From Verrucomicrobiales bacterium (lineage in GTDB: Bacteria; Verrucomicrobiota; Verrucomicrobiia; Verrucomicrobiales; DEV007), in assembly GCA_016795385.1 (NCBI GenBank), contig JAEUHI010000043.1, positions 1 to 64,000 on the forward strand: a DNA stretch of 64,000 bases, in the 5' to 3' direction. A model generated the notes under the pieces. It saw nothing but the letters and a program-made list of their open reading frames with translations. It did no database searches and had not been told where the DNA came from. Positions 26,213-35,556 of the stretch are shown here, in pieces (the first letter of the stretch is position 1; each line of letters starts with the position of its first letter). The position numbers and the translations under genes were made by a program.

Positions 26213-27475
26213 TCACAATCCCGCGATCGCCTTCAGATACTGCTCCCAATCGTAGTCGGTGACGTCGTGTTTTCCGCTGCGGATATGGTAACGGATGGAC
26301 TCTCCCACCGCGGCATTCAGTTCCGGCATCTCTTTGACTCCAAGCCCCTTTTTGCCCAGAAGCTCGTAGACCGGGCCTGCGTGGACGGCGGAAAGGAATT
26401 CTCCCCGGGGGTCGGCCCATTCGTCCTCGACGGCGCTGGCGACATAGACGAGACGTGGGGCGATGAGGGCGATCAATTGGTGCTGATCGACCGGGAGAGC
26501 CGCTTCGTTCTCGTTGTATTGATGGAAAGTGTCGGCGAACCAATGGGGAAAAGACGTGTTGATCCGCCCCACCCGCTCACCGAAGCGCCGCCGGCTGAGG
26601 GCGGCTCCGCCGCAACCGGAGTTGTTCGAGATCACCATGGCAAACCGCTCATCCTGCGCGCCCGCCCACAAGGCGGTTTTACCGAGGCGGGAATGCCCCA
26701 TCACCGCGACCTTTTTCGAGTCGATCGCCGGGTCGGTCTCGAGATAATCCATGACCCGGCTCGCTCCCCAGGCCCAGGCTCCGATGGAGCCCCACTCAGC
26801 CGGACCGGGTTTGCCAAAGAGCGCATGGATGCCGTTTTCAAAACCGTCGTCGAAATCAGGATCGATATCGCCGTAGTAAAAGGTGGCAAGGGCACATCCC
26901 GCATCCACGATCATTGCGAGGGGCCAACGCGACGCCTGATTTCCCCGCGAGGCTTCGGTGGAGCGATGATCGATCACCTGTCCCTTCTTCTCCGGCTCGT
27001 TGCTTTCCCTCATCCAGGCGGTCGAGAGGGTGATCTCGGTCGAGGGATGGACTCCGTGATTGCCCGTAAAGTTCACTCCGACAAAGGCAGGCGCGCCGCC
27101 GACAGCGGGCTTGGCCGGTTTGATGAGGAGGACGTCGACGAAAGGTCCGTCATCCCCTTCCCGGAAATGGATCCGGATCTCCTCGAGGGTGGCTTTGCCC
27201 CCGAGAAATGAATCGATTTTTTTGCGGGGTTCGAAGTGCATCCCTGCGGGACGACCGACGGGGGTTTTTCCGTAAACATGCGCCTCGAAAAGCCCGAGCA
27301 ATTCCGCACGGCGTTTCGGCCAGTCGGCCGAGGTCTTGACCGGTTCTCCATTCTCGAACCGAAGAGGATCGGGCAGGGTATAGGAAGGCACTTTGGCTTC
27401 GTCGTAGATGACGGGCTCATCGGCTCCCATCATGCTGGAGGCGAGGAGGGGCAAAACGGAAAGGTATCTGAGCAT
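26213..27475 (-). CDS. Secreted CE15-like glucuronoyl/acyl esterase
   Basis: 420 residues. The signal peptide is MLRYLSVLPLLASSMMGADE (ATG 27475; the upstream open frame lacks a signal). Alpha/beta hydrolase with KKVAVMGHSRLGKTALWAG (Ser262 as nucleophile) and AMVISNNSGCGGAALSRRRF. These match the GxSRxGK motif and downstream block of carbohydrate esterase family 15 and related esterases. AVEDEWADPRGEF could supply the acid and SGKHDVTDYDW the histidine. Likely role: cleaving ester links on plant or algal polysaccharide. It converges on the pseudopilin gene. Confidence 0.85.
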   Translation of the reverse strand: MLRYLSVLPLLASSMMGADEPVIYDEAKVPSYTLPDPLRFENGEPVKTSADWPKRRAELLGLFEAHVYGKTPVGRPAGMHFEPRKKIDSFLGGKATLEEIRIHFREGDDGPFVDVLLIKPAKPAVGGAPAFVGVNFTGNHGVHPSTEITLSTAWMRESNEPEKKGQVIDHRSTEASRGNQASRWPLAMIVDAGCALATFYYGDIDPDFDDGFENGIHALFGKPGPAEWGSIGAWAWGASRVMDYLETDPAIDSKKVAVMGHSRLGKTALWAGAQDERFAMVISNNSGCGGAALSRRRFGERVGRINTSFPHWFADTFHQYNENEAALPVDQHQLIALIAPRLVYVASAVEDEWADPRGEFLSAVHAGPVYELLGKKGLGVKEMPELNAAVGESIRYHIRSGKHDVTDYDWEQYLKAIAGL

Positions 27476-27587
27476 GGCCAAGCATAGAGGGGACGGCGGC
27501 ACCCGCGCAATTCCGAATTCACGCCGCCTCGCCACCCATACGACTACATCATTTGCGGGACATCGGGACGGAGTGTAGCATTCGACC

Positions 27588-28307
27588 ATGCTCCGGAATC
27601 TGATCTTCGCTCTCGCCGCCCCTTTCCTGATGCTGTCCCTGGCCGCCGAGGAGTTGACCCTCGAACAGGCCAAGGCCGAACACGCCGCGGCGGACAAGCT
27701 GCTGAACGTCTCCTACGCAAAAGCCAAATCGACGCTGCCCGAGCACCTCTTCGCGGAGTTGCAGGAAGATCAAAGAAGCTGGCTGAGCTATCGCGACTAC
27801 CGCTCCCTGCAAGCCGCGGGTTTCGATGGCGGGGCGGAGGAGGGAAAGGAAAAGTCCACCGTTGAATACTGGACCACCCTCGCCTCGATCACGGAGGAAC
27901 GCGTCCGCATCATCGAGGGATGGATGAAGCACGACTCCTTCGCCCATGAATGGGAAGGCATCTGGAGTGACGGTGAAGGTGGACACCTGGCGATCTTCGA
28001 GAACGCGGAGGGACAATTCGCGTTCACCTTCGATGTCGTGCGCGGTCCGACCTACCATGTCGGAGGAATCGGAGGGAATGCCCGATGGAATGGCAGCTCC
28101 GCCCGCTTCTCCGTCACATCCGAGGGTGAAGACGTGGAGACCTGGCTGACTTTTCTCAAACGGGGAATCAGGATCGAGGTGATCGGTGAAAACACCTCAC
28201 CCTATCATGGCGCCCGCGCCTATTTCGACGGTCATTACGTCCGCGTGGCCGAACTCACGGCCGAAGACCGCAAGGCGATCCTGGAGAACGAGGAACTCAA
28301 TCCGTGA
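27588..28307 (+). CDS. Secreted LprI-like (DUF1311) N-terminal domain protein
   Basis: 239 residues with a signal peptide (MLRNLIFALAAPFLMLSLAA). Residues ~20-95 show the DUF1311/LprI pattern of alternating helices (EQAKAEHAAADKLLNVSYAK, then LQEDQRSWLSYRD). LprI-type domains inhibit lysozyme in some bacteria. The C-terminal ~120 residues form an unassigned beta-rich region (GGHLAIFENAEGQFAFTFDV). It converges with the 92-residue gene (12-bp gap). Confidence 0.75.
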   Translation: MLRNLIFALAAPFLMLSLAAEELTLEQAKAEHAAADKLLNVSYAKAKSTLPEHLFAELQEDQRSWLSYRDYRSLQAAGFDGGAEEGKEKSTVEYWTTLASITEERVRIIEGWMKHDSFAHEWEGIWSDGEGGHLAIFENAEGQFAFTFDVVRGPTYHVGGIGGNARWNGSSARFSVTSEGEDVETWLTFLKRGIRIEVIGENTSPYHGARAYFDGHYVRVAELTAEDRKAILENEELNP

Positions 28308-28319
28308 CGAAGCGGCGTC

Positions 28320-28598
28320 TCAAGACGCCTGATCGACGTACTTCTCACGGCAGTGCACGATGGCGTCGAGCATCATCTCGGCTTCCTTGCGCAGGTCCCC
28401 GTCGAGGCTTCCCGCCGCATGGTTGTGCCGCTTGTAGAGAGCGGCAAGCTGTTGCCGGATCTCATCGCGGCCCATCTTGGAGGGATCGATTTCGCACATG
28501 CCCTCGGGCGTCATGCGTCCAAAGATGCCTCCGACCTGGAGGGGTTCGGGGGCTGTCTCCTGATGTCCGGAAAACCAGCGGAAGAGCTTTTTGATCAT
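28320..28598 (-). CDS. Small soluble protein downstream of the Hsp70 gene
   Basis: 92 residues: MIKKLFRWFSGHQETAPEPL then a helical charged region (DEIRQQLAALYKRHNHAAGS, then RKEAEMMLDAIVHCREK). No known family recognised. It begins 24 bp after the Hsp70 stop on the same strand, so it is probably co-transcribed. The position suggests an accessory or client-binding partner, but this is inference. Confidence 0.65.
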   Translation of the reverse strand: MIKKLFRWFSGHQETAPEPLQVGGIFGRMTPEGMCEIDPSKMGRDEIRQQLAALYKRHNHAAGSLDGDLRKEAEMMLDAIVHCREKYVDQAS

Positions 28599-28622
28599 GG
28601 CAGGGAAAAGACGATTCGGGGA

Positions 28623-30122
28623 TCAGGCGATGCGGACTTGTTTGAGGTAAGCGGACTTCCGCTCGATATCGTGCTCATTGAGAACGCCGGCCCCTTCGTA
28701 TTCGATGGCGATGTCCTTGCGCAGGCCGGATTCCTCGTCGTAGACCTGGGCGCGGACGCGCTGGTTTTCGTCGTAGCTGTAGGTGACGGTCACCGCACAG
28801 CCGGCGGGGCGTCCCGGGGGCACGCGGAGACTGATTTTGCCGACGATGTCGACATACCTTGGATCAGGATCGTCTCCCTGGGTGATTTCCACCTCGATCA
28901 ACTCCTCGTTGTCCTCGGAGGTGATGTAAGTCTGCGACATCGAGCACGGGATGGGCGTGTTCTTCGGGATGACGATGGAATTCCGCACCTTGGCGATGCC
29001 AGTCTGGGCGTCTTCGATGATGGCGAGGGTGCCGTAACTGTGATTGCAGACCTCGGAAACCCGGCGGGCCCGCTGCGCGAAGAGGGCGGCACCCAGAGCG
29101 ACGCATTCATCGACATTACCGCAGGAGACCGGGGCTTTTCCAAAATGGCGCGTGAGGAGTTCCTGTACCTTCGGGATGCGGGTGCTGCCTCCGACGAGGA
29201 CGACGTGATCGATGTCCTTCGGGGCAAGCCCGAGGGTATCGAGGGCCTGCTCGAGGAGCATCACGGTGCGGGTGAGGAGGCGGCGGATCGCTTCCTCAAA
29301 GGAATCCCGGGTCAGCTCGACTTCGGCGAGACCGTAATCTTCGGTGCCGATTTTCTCGGAGACGACATTCAGCTTGGAAAGCCGCTTTTTGGTGTCTTCC
29401 GCAGCGGCGAGAAGACGGCGCCGCTGGGTCGCATCGAGGACCAATTCGCGCCCATTCTGCTCGCGATACTTCTCGGCGATCAGTTCGAGGAGGATCTCAT
29501 CGAAGTCCGATCCTCCGAGGTGGCGGGCGCCTTCGCTGAGGAGGATGTCGATGCGGTCGGTATCGACGTCGAGGACGGTGATGTCGAGGGTGCCGCCGCC
29601 GAGGTCATAGACGAGCACGCGGCCTCGCACACCCTGGGTGTGGGCGTAGTAGAGCGCCGCAGCGGTGGGCTCGTTGACGATGCGGCGCACCTTGAGTCCT
29701 GCAAGGCGCCCGGCCGTGACCGTCGCCTTGCGGGCCAGCTCGTTGAAGTTCGCCGGCACGGTGATGACGACTTCGTCGATCTGTCCGATGATGCGGGCAC
29801 AGTCCTTGCGGAGCTTTGCGAGAATGAGGGCCGAGACCTCGGTGGGAGTCCACTTCTCGCCATCGATCTCGACGACGTAGGAGGGATCATCCATGTGCTT
29901 CTTGATATGCCGGACGGTACGGTCGGGATCGCCTCCGTCCTTCGCCGCCGATCCCACCAGCTTCACTCCCTCATACCGGTCGAAAAACACGACGGAGGGA
30001 GTGAGCCGCTCACCGTCCGCATTCGGGACGATCTCAGGATTGCCATCCGGCCTCACATGGGCGAGCGCCGAAGTGCTCGTGCCGAGATCGATCCCGACGT
30101 AAATCGCTTGTTTTTCTGACAT
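28623..30122 (-). CDS. Hsp70-family protein lacking the helical lid
   Basis: 499 residues versus ~640 for DnaK. The ATPase domain is complete: GIDLGTSTSALA phosphate loop, NEPTAAALYYAH, VYDLGGGTLDITVLDV, and VLVGGSTRIPKVQELL. A short substrate-binding beta domain follows (ITQGDDPDPRYVDIVGKISL) and the C-terminal lid is missing, as in HscC-like or other divergent Hsp70s. Located between the FHA-coiled-coil gene (112 bp upstream, same strand) and the 92-residue gene. No DnaJ or GrpE is nearby, so it is a specialised rather than the main chaperone. Confidence 0.92.
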   Translation of the reverse strand: MSEKQAIYVGIDLGTSTSALAHVRPDGNPEIVPNADGERLTPSVVFFDRYEGVKLVGSAAKDGGDPDRTVRHIKKHMDDPSYVVEIDGEKWTPTEVSALILAKLRKDCARIIGQIDEVVITVPANFNELARKATVTAGRLAGLKVRRIVNEPTAAALYYAHTQGVRGRVLVYDLGGGTLDITVLDVDTDRIDILLSEGARHLGGSDFDEILLELIAEKYREQNGRELVLDATQRRRLLAAAEDTKKRLSKLNVVSEKIGTEDYGLAEVELTRDSFEEAIRRLLTRTVMLLEQALDTLGLAPKDIDHVVLVGGSTRIPKVQELLTRHFGKAPVSCGNVDECVALGAALFAQRARRVSEVCNHSYGTLAIIEDAQTGIAKVRNSIVIPKNTPIPCSMSQTYITSEDNEELIEVEITQGDDPDPRYVDIVGKISLRVPPGRPAGCAVTVTYSYDENQRVRAQVYDEESGLRKDIAIEYEGAGVLNEHDIERKSAYLKQVRIA

Positions 30123-30234
30123 AGGAACGGTCCGGACAAAAGGGTTTGGCAGGTTTCTGCCCGGTCCAAAATAACGCCTTAATTAGTAAAATCTAGAATT
30201 ATCACGTTTTCTGTAACAATTTTCCTTGGTTTCA

Positions 30235-33200
30235 TCAGGAAACCACGACTTCAGCCTTCCGGATGATGACGTCCTTCGACCCATTTCGGTAGACATATCC
30301 GGGGCGGACCGTTTCGACGACCATGGAACTCTGCGCCCCGTTTCCGTTCGCCTTCTTCGGCGCTCCATTCGCGAGTGGCACCAGCTTGATGCGTTTCCGC
30401 TCCGAGATCGACACGACCGTGCCGGGTTCGAGATCGAAGGGTTGCACCGAATGATCCTGAAGAAACTCAACGAAGCTCCGTTTGAGGATTCCAAGTTGCT
30501 CGGAGACTTTCGGATAGAGCCACTTGTTGTCGTAGCGCTTCGCGAGATCGTCGATCAGGTCGAGCTTGCCGATGAGCTTCCGGTAGAAATCCTCCTGCGA
30601 GAAGTCGGTCGGGGCGGCCGACAAGGCGACGTCGCCCGGCTCGCTGAAGACTTCACCGCGGCTGAGCTGGTGTTGCAGTCGGCGACGTTCGACAGCCTGC
30701 TCCATCTCCGATTCGAGTTTGCGGAGGGATTGGATCCGACGTTCCGCAGCGGCGATGGCGTCGGTATGCTTGGCCTCCTGCTCTTTGGAATCACTGCAGC
30801 GTTTCTGCAGGATGCCGAGCTCCATGCGGGCGGCATTGAGGGCGGCCTTCAGTTCCTCGCGTTCGGCGAGGAGGGATTCCCGCTGCGACTTCAGCTCGCC
30901 CTGACGGCTTTGGATGTCTTTCACTCCCGAGCCCAGGCTCTCGATTTCGTCCTCGAGGGCGCGCTTCCTCGCGGTCGCGGCGATGATCTCGTCACGGATT
31001 TTGCGGAGGTCGGCATCTTCGCTCGCGAGGGTGAGTTTTTCCCCACGCAGGGTTTCATAGCGGTCTTCCCATTCCCGGATTTCCGCCTGGTGATGACGTT
31101 CCCACTCCTTGAGATCGTTGCCGAGGCGCTCGATTTCCTCGCGTGCGCGCAGCAGCGCGTCTTCCGCTTCCCGTCGGGCACCTTGCTCCTGCCCCAGATG
31201 GTGGCGGACCGTTCCGAGGTGCTCCCAACCTGAACGAAGCGAATCGGAGAAACCTGCCCGGGTCGTGTCGAGCAGCCGCAGGACTCCCTGGCGTGATTCG
31301 TTCTCGTCCTGGAGGCGGATCCCGAGATCCTCGATCTGCTCGGAGAGAGATTCGATCTCTTCCTCGCGCTCGTTCAATTCATCCTCCAGCGCACTCCGCG
31401 ATTGCTCGATCAGCTCGCGCGAGCGGATTGCCTTGCTCAGTTCCTCCTCGATCGCCGACAGTTTCGCATTGCCTTCGGCGATGAGTTTTGCCTGGGCCTT
31501 CTCCGCGTTTTCGCGCGCCTGGCGCAAGGCCTCGGAAAGCCCTTCGCGGGTATTGCGCAGCTCGACCTCCAGCCCCTCGCGATGAGTGCGTTCATTCCGC
31601 AGTTCACCGAGGAGCTTGTCCGTCTCCTCGCCGTGCCGGGCGATCATCGCCGACTCCGCCGAGGTGAAACGCGAAATCGTCTCGGCCAATTCGCGGCGCA
31701 ATCCATCGATCGTGCGCGTATGGGTCTCGACCAAGGTGGTCTCCGCGGCGAGACGGGAAACGAGATCGATCCGGCTTTTCTCGGTGTCATTGAGAAGACC
31801 GCGCGTGGATTCCGTCTCCGATTGCTGCTCGACGAGGCGCGCCTCCAGAGAGAGGATCCGCTCTTCAGCCTGCTTGCGGGCCTCGGTGACTTTTGCCAAC
31901 TCTGCCTCCAGCTCGCGCCGACGGCGATCGTCCTCCGCGGCGCGACGGCTCGCACGGCTGAGGTCGGCCTGGAGCGCGCTCACCTGCTCGCGTTCACGGG
32001 CGACGGCCTCCGATTCATTTTCCCGGATCTGCAGTTCGAGTTTCTCGATGAGGTTCCGGCTTGCCAGAGCCGCCATGGCCTCTTCCTTGATGCGCGCGGC
32101 GAGTTCGTTGTTGCTCGACTCGGCTTTTTCAAGCCGGCGCGCGAGGAGCCCCTTGCTGTGATTCATCTCTTCCTCGACCTCTTTCGCGGCGCGAAGCGAA
32201 GCTTCCGTCTGGTCGAGTTGTTCCTTCAATCGTTCGAAGGCACCGCTCAGTGTCTGTTTCTCCTTCTGTGCTTTGGCCGCGCGCTCCTCGGCAGCGTCAC
32301 GCACCGCGATCGCCTCGGAGAGCTCGCGTTTGATCTTTTGCACGACCTCGCTCTCCGAACGGGCGAATTGCTGTTCGCGCTCCGCCATCTCGCGCTCCTT
32401 GCCATCAAGCGCGTGTTTCAACACCTCCAGCTCGGCGACAAGGCCGTTCACTCGAATCCGGCTCGCCTCAAGGGCCTCGTTGACCTGCGAACGCTCGCCC
32501 GTCTCGCGGTGGAGCTCTGCCTGGAGCCGGCCGTTGTTGCGCGAGGCCTCTTCGTTCCTGACGCGCAATTGGGCGGCCTCTTCCTTCATCGCCTCCATCT
32601 CGGCACGCAAGGTGCCAAGCGTCTCTTCGAGCCGTGTCTTCTCCGAACCCGTATCCGTCGCCCGCACGCGTTCGGCGGCAAGGGCGGTCTCGAGCTCGGC
32701 GACGCGCGATCGCAGCGTCGTCTCAAGTTCGCGATGAGCCCGCTCCGCGGACTCTTTGCCTTTGCGCATCTCGATGCGCAGATCATTCGCTTCGGCTTTG
32801 GCGGCCTGTAGATCGTTGGTGCGGAGGGATTCGCCTTTCCGCAGTTCATCCCGCTCGGCCTCGACGGATTCGAGCCGGGCACGCAGTGCCACGAGTTCGC
32901 CCGCGGTCCCGTCACCCGCCTTGCGCAGTTCGTCGAGCTCGGCGGCAAGACGGGTCCGGTCTTTCTCGACCACTTCACGACGAGCCTGCTCTTCGGCAAG
33001 TTCCTTGGCCGCGGCTTGGCGTGAAGCTTCTTCCTTCTCGAAGAGGGCCCGCACCTCCGCGAGTTCTTTCTCGCGCGACAGGGTCAAAGCGGCGGCGGCA
33101 GCGAGAGCCGCACTGGATTGTTCGGTGCTTTCGCGACGAAACGTTTCCAACTCCTTGGCAAAACGAGCCGCGTCCGCCTTGGCCGCATCCAGTTCGGCAT

Positions 33201-35337
33201 CACGGTCGCCGATCCGGGAAGAGAGAGCCTGCGACTCCGACACCGCGGCGGCAAGCGCTTTCTCGAGAGCAGCCAGGCGCGTTTCGCTTTCCCCATGAAG
33301 TACGACCCACTCGGATTCCTTCGCACGCGCCTCTTCAAGAGACTTCCGCGACTCCTCCAAATCACGCCGCAAGGATTCGATCTCCTGCGCGACTTGTCCC
33401 GCCTTCTTGGATTCAGCGGCGGCCGATTTCAGATCCTTCTCTTTCTCTTGAAGGGCGTTTTTCAGCGCGACCTGCTCCTCCGACTGCTTCGCGACCTTTG
33501 CCTCGAGCGCGGCGAGCGACTTTTCGAGTTTGGCTTTTTCGCGGTCCCACTCTTTCGAGGATGCCCCGAGGGATTTGCGCTCCTCGGCCAGCTCCGCTCG
33601 CGCCGCCTTCAATTGCTCCGCTGTTTCCGCGGCAGCAGCCTTCGCCTCGCCCAGTTCGCGGGCGAGTCCGGATTTGTCCTTCTCGGCGGAGTCCGAGAGG
33701 GAGGCGACTTTCGCTTCCAAAGCGGTGAATCCTTGCCGTTGCTTGGTGAGTTCGCTCTCGCGATCCCGCAAGGCGACTTCGAGACGATCGCGTTCGGCCA
33801 CGACCGATTCCCCATGGGACCGGGCTTCGGCCAGGGATTTTTCAAGCGCGGCCACCGAAGCTGCCAACAAACCAATCTTCGCCAACTCGCCGGTCGCCGA
33901 GGCCAGATCCCCATCTTTCGCCGCGATCGCTTGCTTCAAGGAGGCGCGTTCGTCGGAAAGAGCGGCCAAGTCCGCCTCTTTCTCCGCGATGACTTTCTCC
34001 CGTTTGGCGAGTTCCGCGCGGGTCTCGGCGGCTTCACGCTCGGCACGAGCAACGGATTGGCGGAACGCACCCAGTTCCTGCTCCAACTTGGCGGATTGAC
34101 TTGAGCTTTTCTCGATCTCGCTCTTGGTTTGGCCTGCCTCCGACACGAGACGGGCGACCTCGGCGGCCCGGGCCTCCGTTTCGGCCTTCGCCTTCGCGAG
34201 TTCGGCTTCGCGGGCCTTCAACTCCTTCTCCAGAGCGGCTTTCGCCGATGCTTCCGCAGAGAGCTTTTCCGTTTCAGCTTTCGCCTTCGCGAGTTCGGCT
34301 TCGCGGGCCTTCAACTCTTTCTCCAAGGCGACTTTCGCCGCCGCTTCCGCGGAGAGCTTTTCCGCTTCAGCTTTCGCCTTCGCGAGTTCGGCTTCGCGGG
34401 CCTTCAACTCTTTCTCCAAGGCGGCTCTCGCCGATGCTTCCGCGGAGAGCTTTTCCGTTTCGGCCTTCGCCTTCGCGAGTTCGGCTTCGCGGGCCTTCAA
34501 CTCTTTCTCCAAGGCGGCTTTCGCCGATGCTTCGGTGGAAAGCTTCTCAAGGTCCGTCTTCGCCTTCGCGAGTTCGGCTTCGCGAGCCTTGAGTTCCCCC
34601 TCCACCTTCTTTTCTGATTCCGACTGGAGCTTGGCTTCGTGCAGACGATCCTCGCCTTCCTTCAACTGCCGCCGCATTACCTCCATCTCGGCGGTCAGCT
34701 TGGCGATGCGCTCATTTCCCTCCTCCACGAGCCGATTCGCCCTGGCGAGTTCCTTGGAATCTTTCTCGGTGACCACCTTTGACACCTCTTCTTTCGAGGA
34801 GCGGGCCTCTGGCATCGTCGCCGTGGCCGAGACGAGCGTAGCCACCGGCGCGGCAATCGTCGCCACCGCCGCAGGACGCTCCGTCGGCGTGGCCCGGGTT
34901 TCAGCAGATGCCGATCGACCTTCCACCGTGGCAACCGATCCGGTCTTCTTTTCCACGGCGATCGAAGCCGTGTGAGATTCATCTTTCCGGGCAAAGGCCG
35001 GCCGATCCCGCAGCGAGACGATCTTCGGCATCGTGTCGGTATGCTCCTGCACCGCGACCTTGAGAATGCCGAACTTGATGAAATCGCCCGCCTTGATTGC
35101 CTCGCTCCCCGCGAGACGGCGGCCATTCAGAAACGTCCCATTGCTCGAACCCAGATCCGAAACGAAATATTCGCCGTTTTCGCCGCGCACCACCTCGGCA
35201 TGGTAGCCCGAGATGTAAGTCTCCTTGATGCGGAGATCATTGTCATGTCTGCGTCCCACCCCGTATCGGGCATTCTTCAGGACGAGTTCAAAGACATCCC
35301 CGTTGACGTTGGTCGTCACCACTAATTTGAGCGTCAT
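30235..35337 (-). CDS. Giant FHA-domain coiled-coil protein (1700 residues)
   Basis: The N-terminal forkhead-associated domain (~1-95) has the phosphothreonine-binding pattern: GVGRRHDNDLRI, ISGYHAEVVRG and SDLGSSNGTFLNG. A low-complexity linker follows (~100-190). Then comes an uninterrupted heptad-rich coiled coil of ~1350 residues (repeated Glu/Lys/Ala, no Pro-rich breaks) and a compact C-terminal ~150 residues (SQEDFYRKLIGKLDLIDDLA, then a conserved SISERKRIKLVPLANG segment). There is no signal peptide or membrane helix. Predicted to be a long filamentous cytoplasmic scaffold that docks phosphorylated partners. The neighbouring Hsp70 is on the same strand. Exact function unknown. Confidence 0.88.
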   Translation of the reverse strand: MTLKLVVTTNVNGDVFELVLKNARYGVGRRHDNDLRIKETYISGYHAEVVRGENGEYFVSDLGSSNGTFLNGRRLAGSEAIKAGDFIKFGILKVAVQEHTDTMPKIVSLRDRPAFARKDESHTASIAVEKKTGSVATVEGRSASAETRATPTERPAAVATIAAPVATLVSATATMPEARSSKEEVSKVVTEKDSKELARANRLVEEGNERIAKLTAEMEVMRRQLKEGEDRLHEAKLQSESEKKVEGELKAREAELAKAKTDLEKLSTEASAKAALEKELKAREAELAKAKAETEKLSAEASARAALEKELKAREAELAKAKAEAEKLSAEAAAKVALEKELKAREAELAKAKAETEKLSAEASAKAALEKELKAREAELAKAKAETEARAAEVARLVSEAGQTKSEIEKSSSQSAKLEQELGAFRQSVARAEREAAETRAELAKREKVIAEKEADLAALSDERASLKQAIAAKDGDLASATGELAKIGLLAASVAALEKSLAEARSHGESVVAERDRLEVALRDRESELTKQRQGFTALEAKVASLSDSAEKDKSGLARELGEAKAAAAETAEQLKAARAELAEERKSLGASSKEWDREKAKLEKSLAALEAKVAKQSEEQVALKNALQEKEKDLKSAAAESKKAGQVAQEIESLRRDLEESRKSLEEARAKESEWVVLHGESETRLAALEKALAAAVSESQALSSRIGDRDAELDAAKADAARFAKELETFRRESTEQSSAALAAAAALTLSREKELAEVRALFEKEEASRQAAAKELAEEQARREVVEKDRTRLAAELDELRKAGDGTAGELVALRARLESVEAERDELRKGESLRTNDLQAAKAEANDLRIEMRKGKESAERAHRELETTLRSRVAELETALAAERVRATDTGSEKTRLEETLGTLRAEMEAMKEEAAQLRVRNEEASRNNGRLQAELHRETGERSQVNEALEASRIRVNGLVAELEVLKHALDGKEREMAEREQQFARSESEVVQKIKRELSEAIAVRDAAEERAAKAQKEKQTLSGAFERLKEQLDQTEASLRAAKEVEEEMNHSKGLLARRLEKAESSNNELAARIKEEAMAALASRNLIEKLELQIRENESEAVAREREQVSALQADLSRASRRAAEDDRRRRELEAELAKVTEARKQAEERILSLEARLVEQQSETESTRGLLNDTEKSRIDLVSRLAAETTLVETHTRTIDGLRRELAETISRFTSAESAMIARHGEETDKLLGELRNERTHREGLEVELRNTREGLSEALRQARENAEKAQAKLIAEGNAKLSAIEEELSKAIRSRELIEQSRSALEDELNEREEEIESLSEQIEDLGIRLQDENESRQGVLRLLDTTRAGFSDSLRSGWEHLGTVRHHLGQEQGARREAEDALLRAREEIERLGNDLKEWERHHQAEIREWEDRYETLRGEKLTLASEDADLRKIRDEIIAATARKRALEDEIESLGSGVKDIQSRQGELKSQRESLLAEREELKAALNAARMELGILQKRCSDSKEQEAKHTDAIAAAERRIQSLRKLESEMEQAVERRRLQHQLSRGEVFSEPGDVALSAAPTDFSQEDFYRKLIGKLDLIDDLAKRYDNKWLYPKVSEQLGILKRSFVEFLQDHSVQPFDLEPGTVVSISERKRIKLVPLANGAPKKANGNGAQSSMVVETVRPGYVYRNGSKDVIIRKAEVVVS
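34191..34655 (-). repeat. Five 93-bp tandem repeats in the coiled-coil gene
   Basis: The marker CCTTCGCGAG recurs on the + strand at 34191, 34284, 34377, 34470 and 34563, exactly 93 bp apart. Each unit encodes 31 residues of coiled coil (ELKAREAELAKAKAETEKLS, then AEASAKAALEK). The inner copies are near-identical at DNA level, so expansion or contraction by slippage or recombination is likely. Confidence 0.93.
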
Positions 35338-35356
35338 GAGCGATTTTTGAAAAACT

Positions 35357-35374
35357 TTGCGAAAACGTTCGCAA
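35357..35374. promoter_or_regulatory. Operator-like inverted repeat upstream of the FHA gene
   Basis: TTGCGAA and TTCGCAA arms flank 4 bp (18 bp in all), 19 bp before the FHA gene start and inside the A/T-rich divergent region shared with cysS. The dyad fits a transcription-factor site. No regulator can be named. Confidence 0.45.
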
Positions 35375-35556
35375 CGTTAACAAATTTCGTGCCGTTTGAA
35401 AAGGTGAAAATAAATCAACTGGGTCTCAATCGTGCGGATTTTATAAAAATTGAGAATTTCACCGCTCCGGCAAATCCTTTCGGCGACCCTCGATTTCCTT
35501 GCAAAATCGGGGCTTGAGCCGTCCTTTCCCCTCTCCCGAGTTCCTGACCGCTGAAA

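Noticed and set aside
34191..34655. Regular 93-bp repeats considered as a CRISPR-like array
   Set aside because: The repeats are contiguous coding sequence without unique spacers and encode coiled coil.
35338..35556. Specific -35/-10 boxes for cysS and the FHA gene
   Set aside because: The gap is A/T-rich and surely holds promoters, but no hexamer pair with correct spacing stood out; only the inverted repeat at 35357 is listed.
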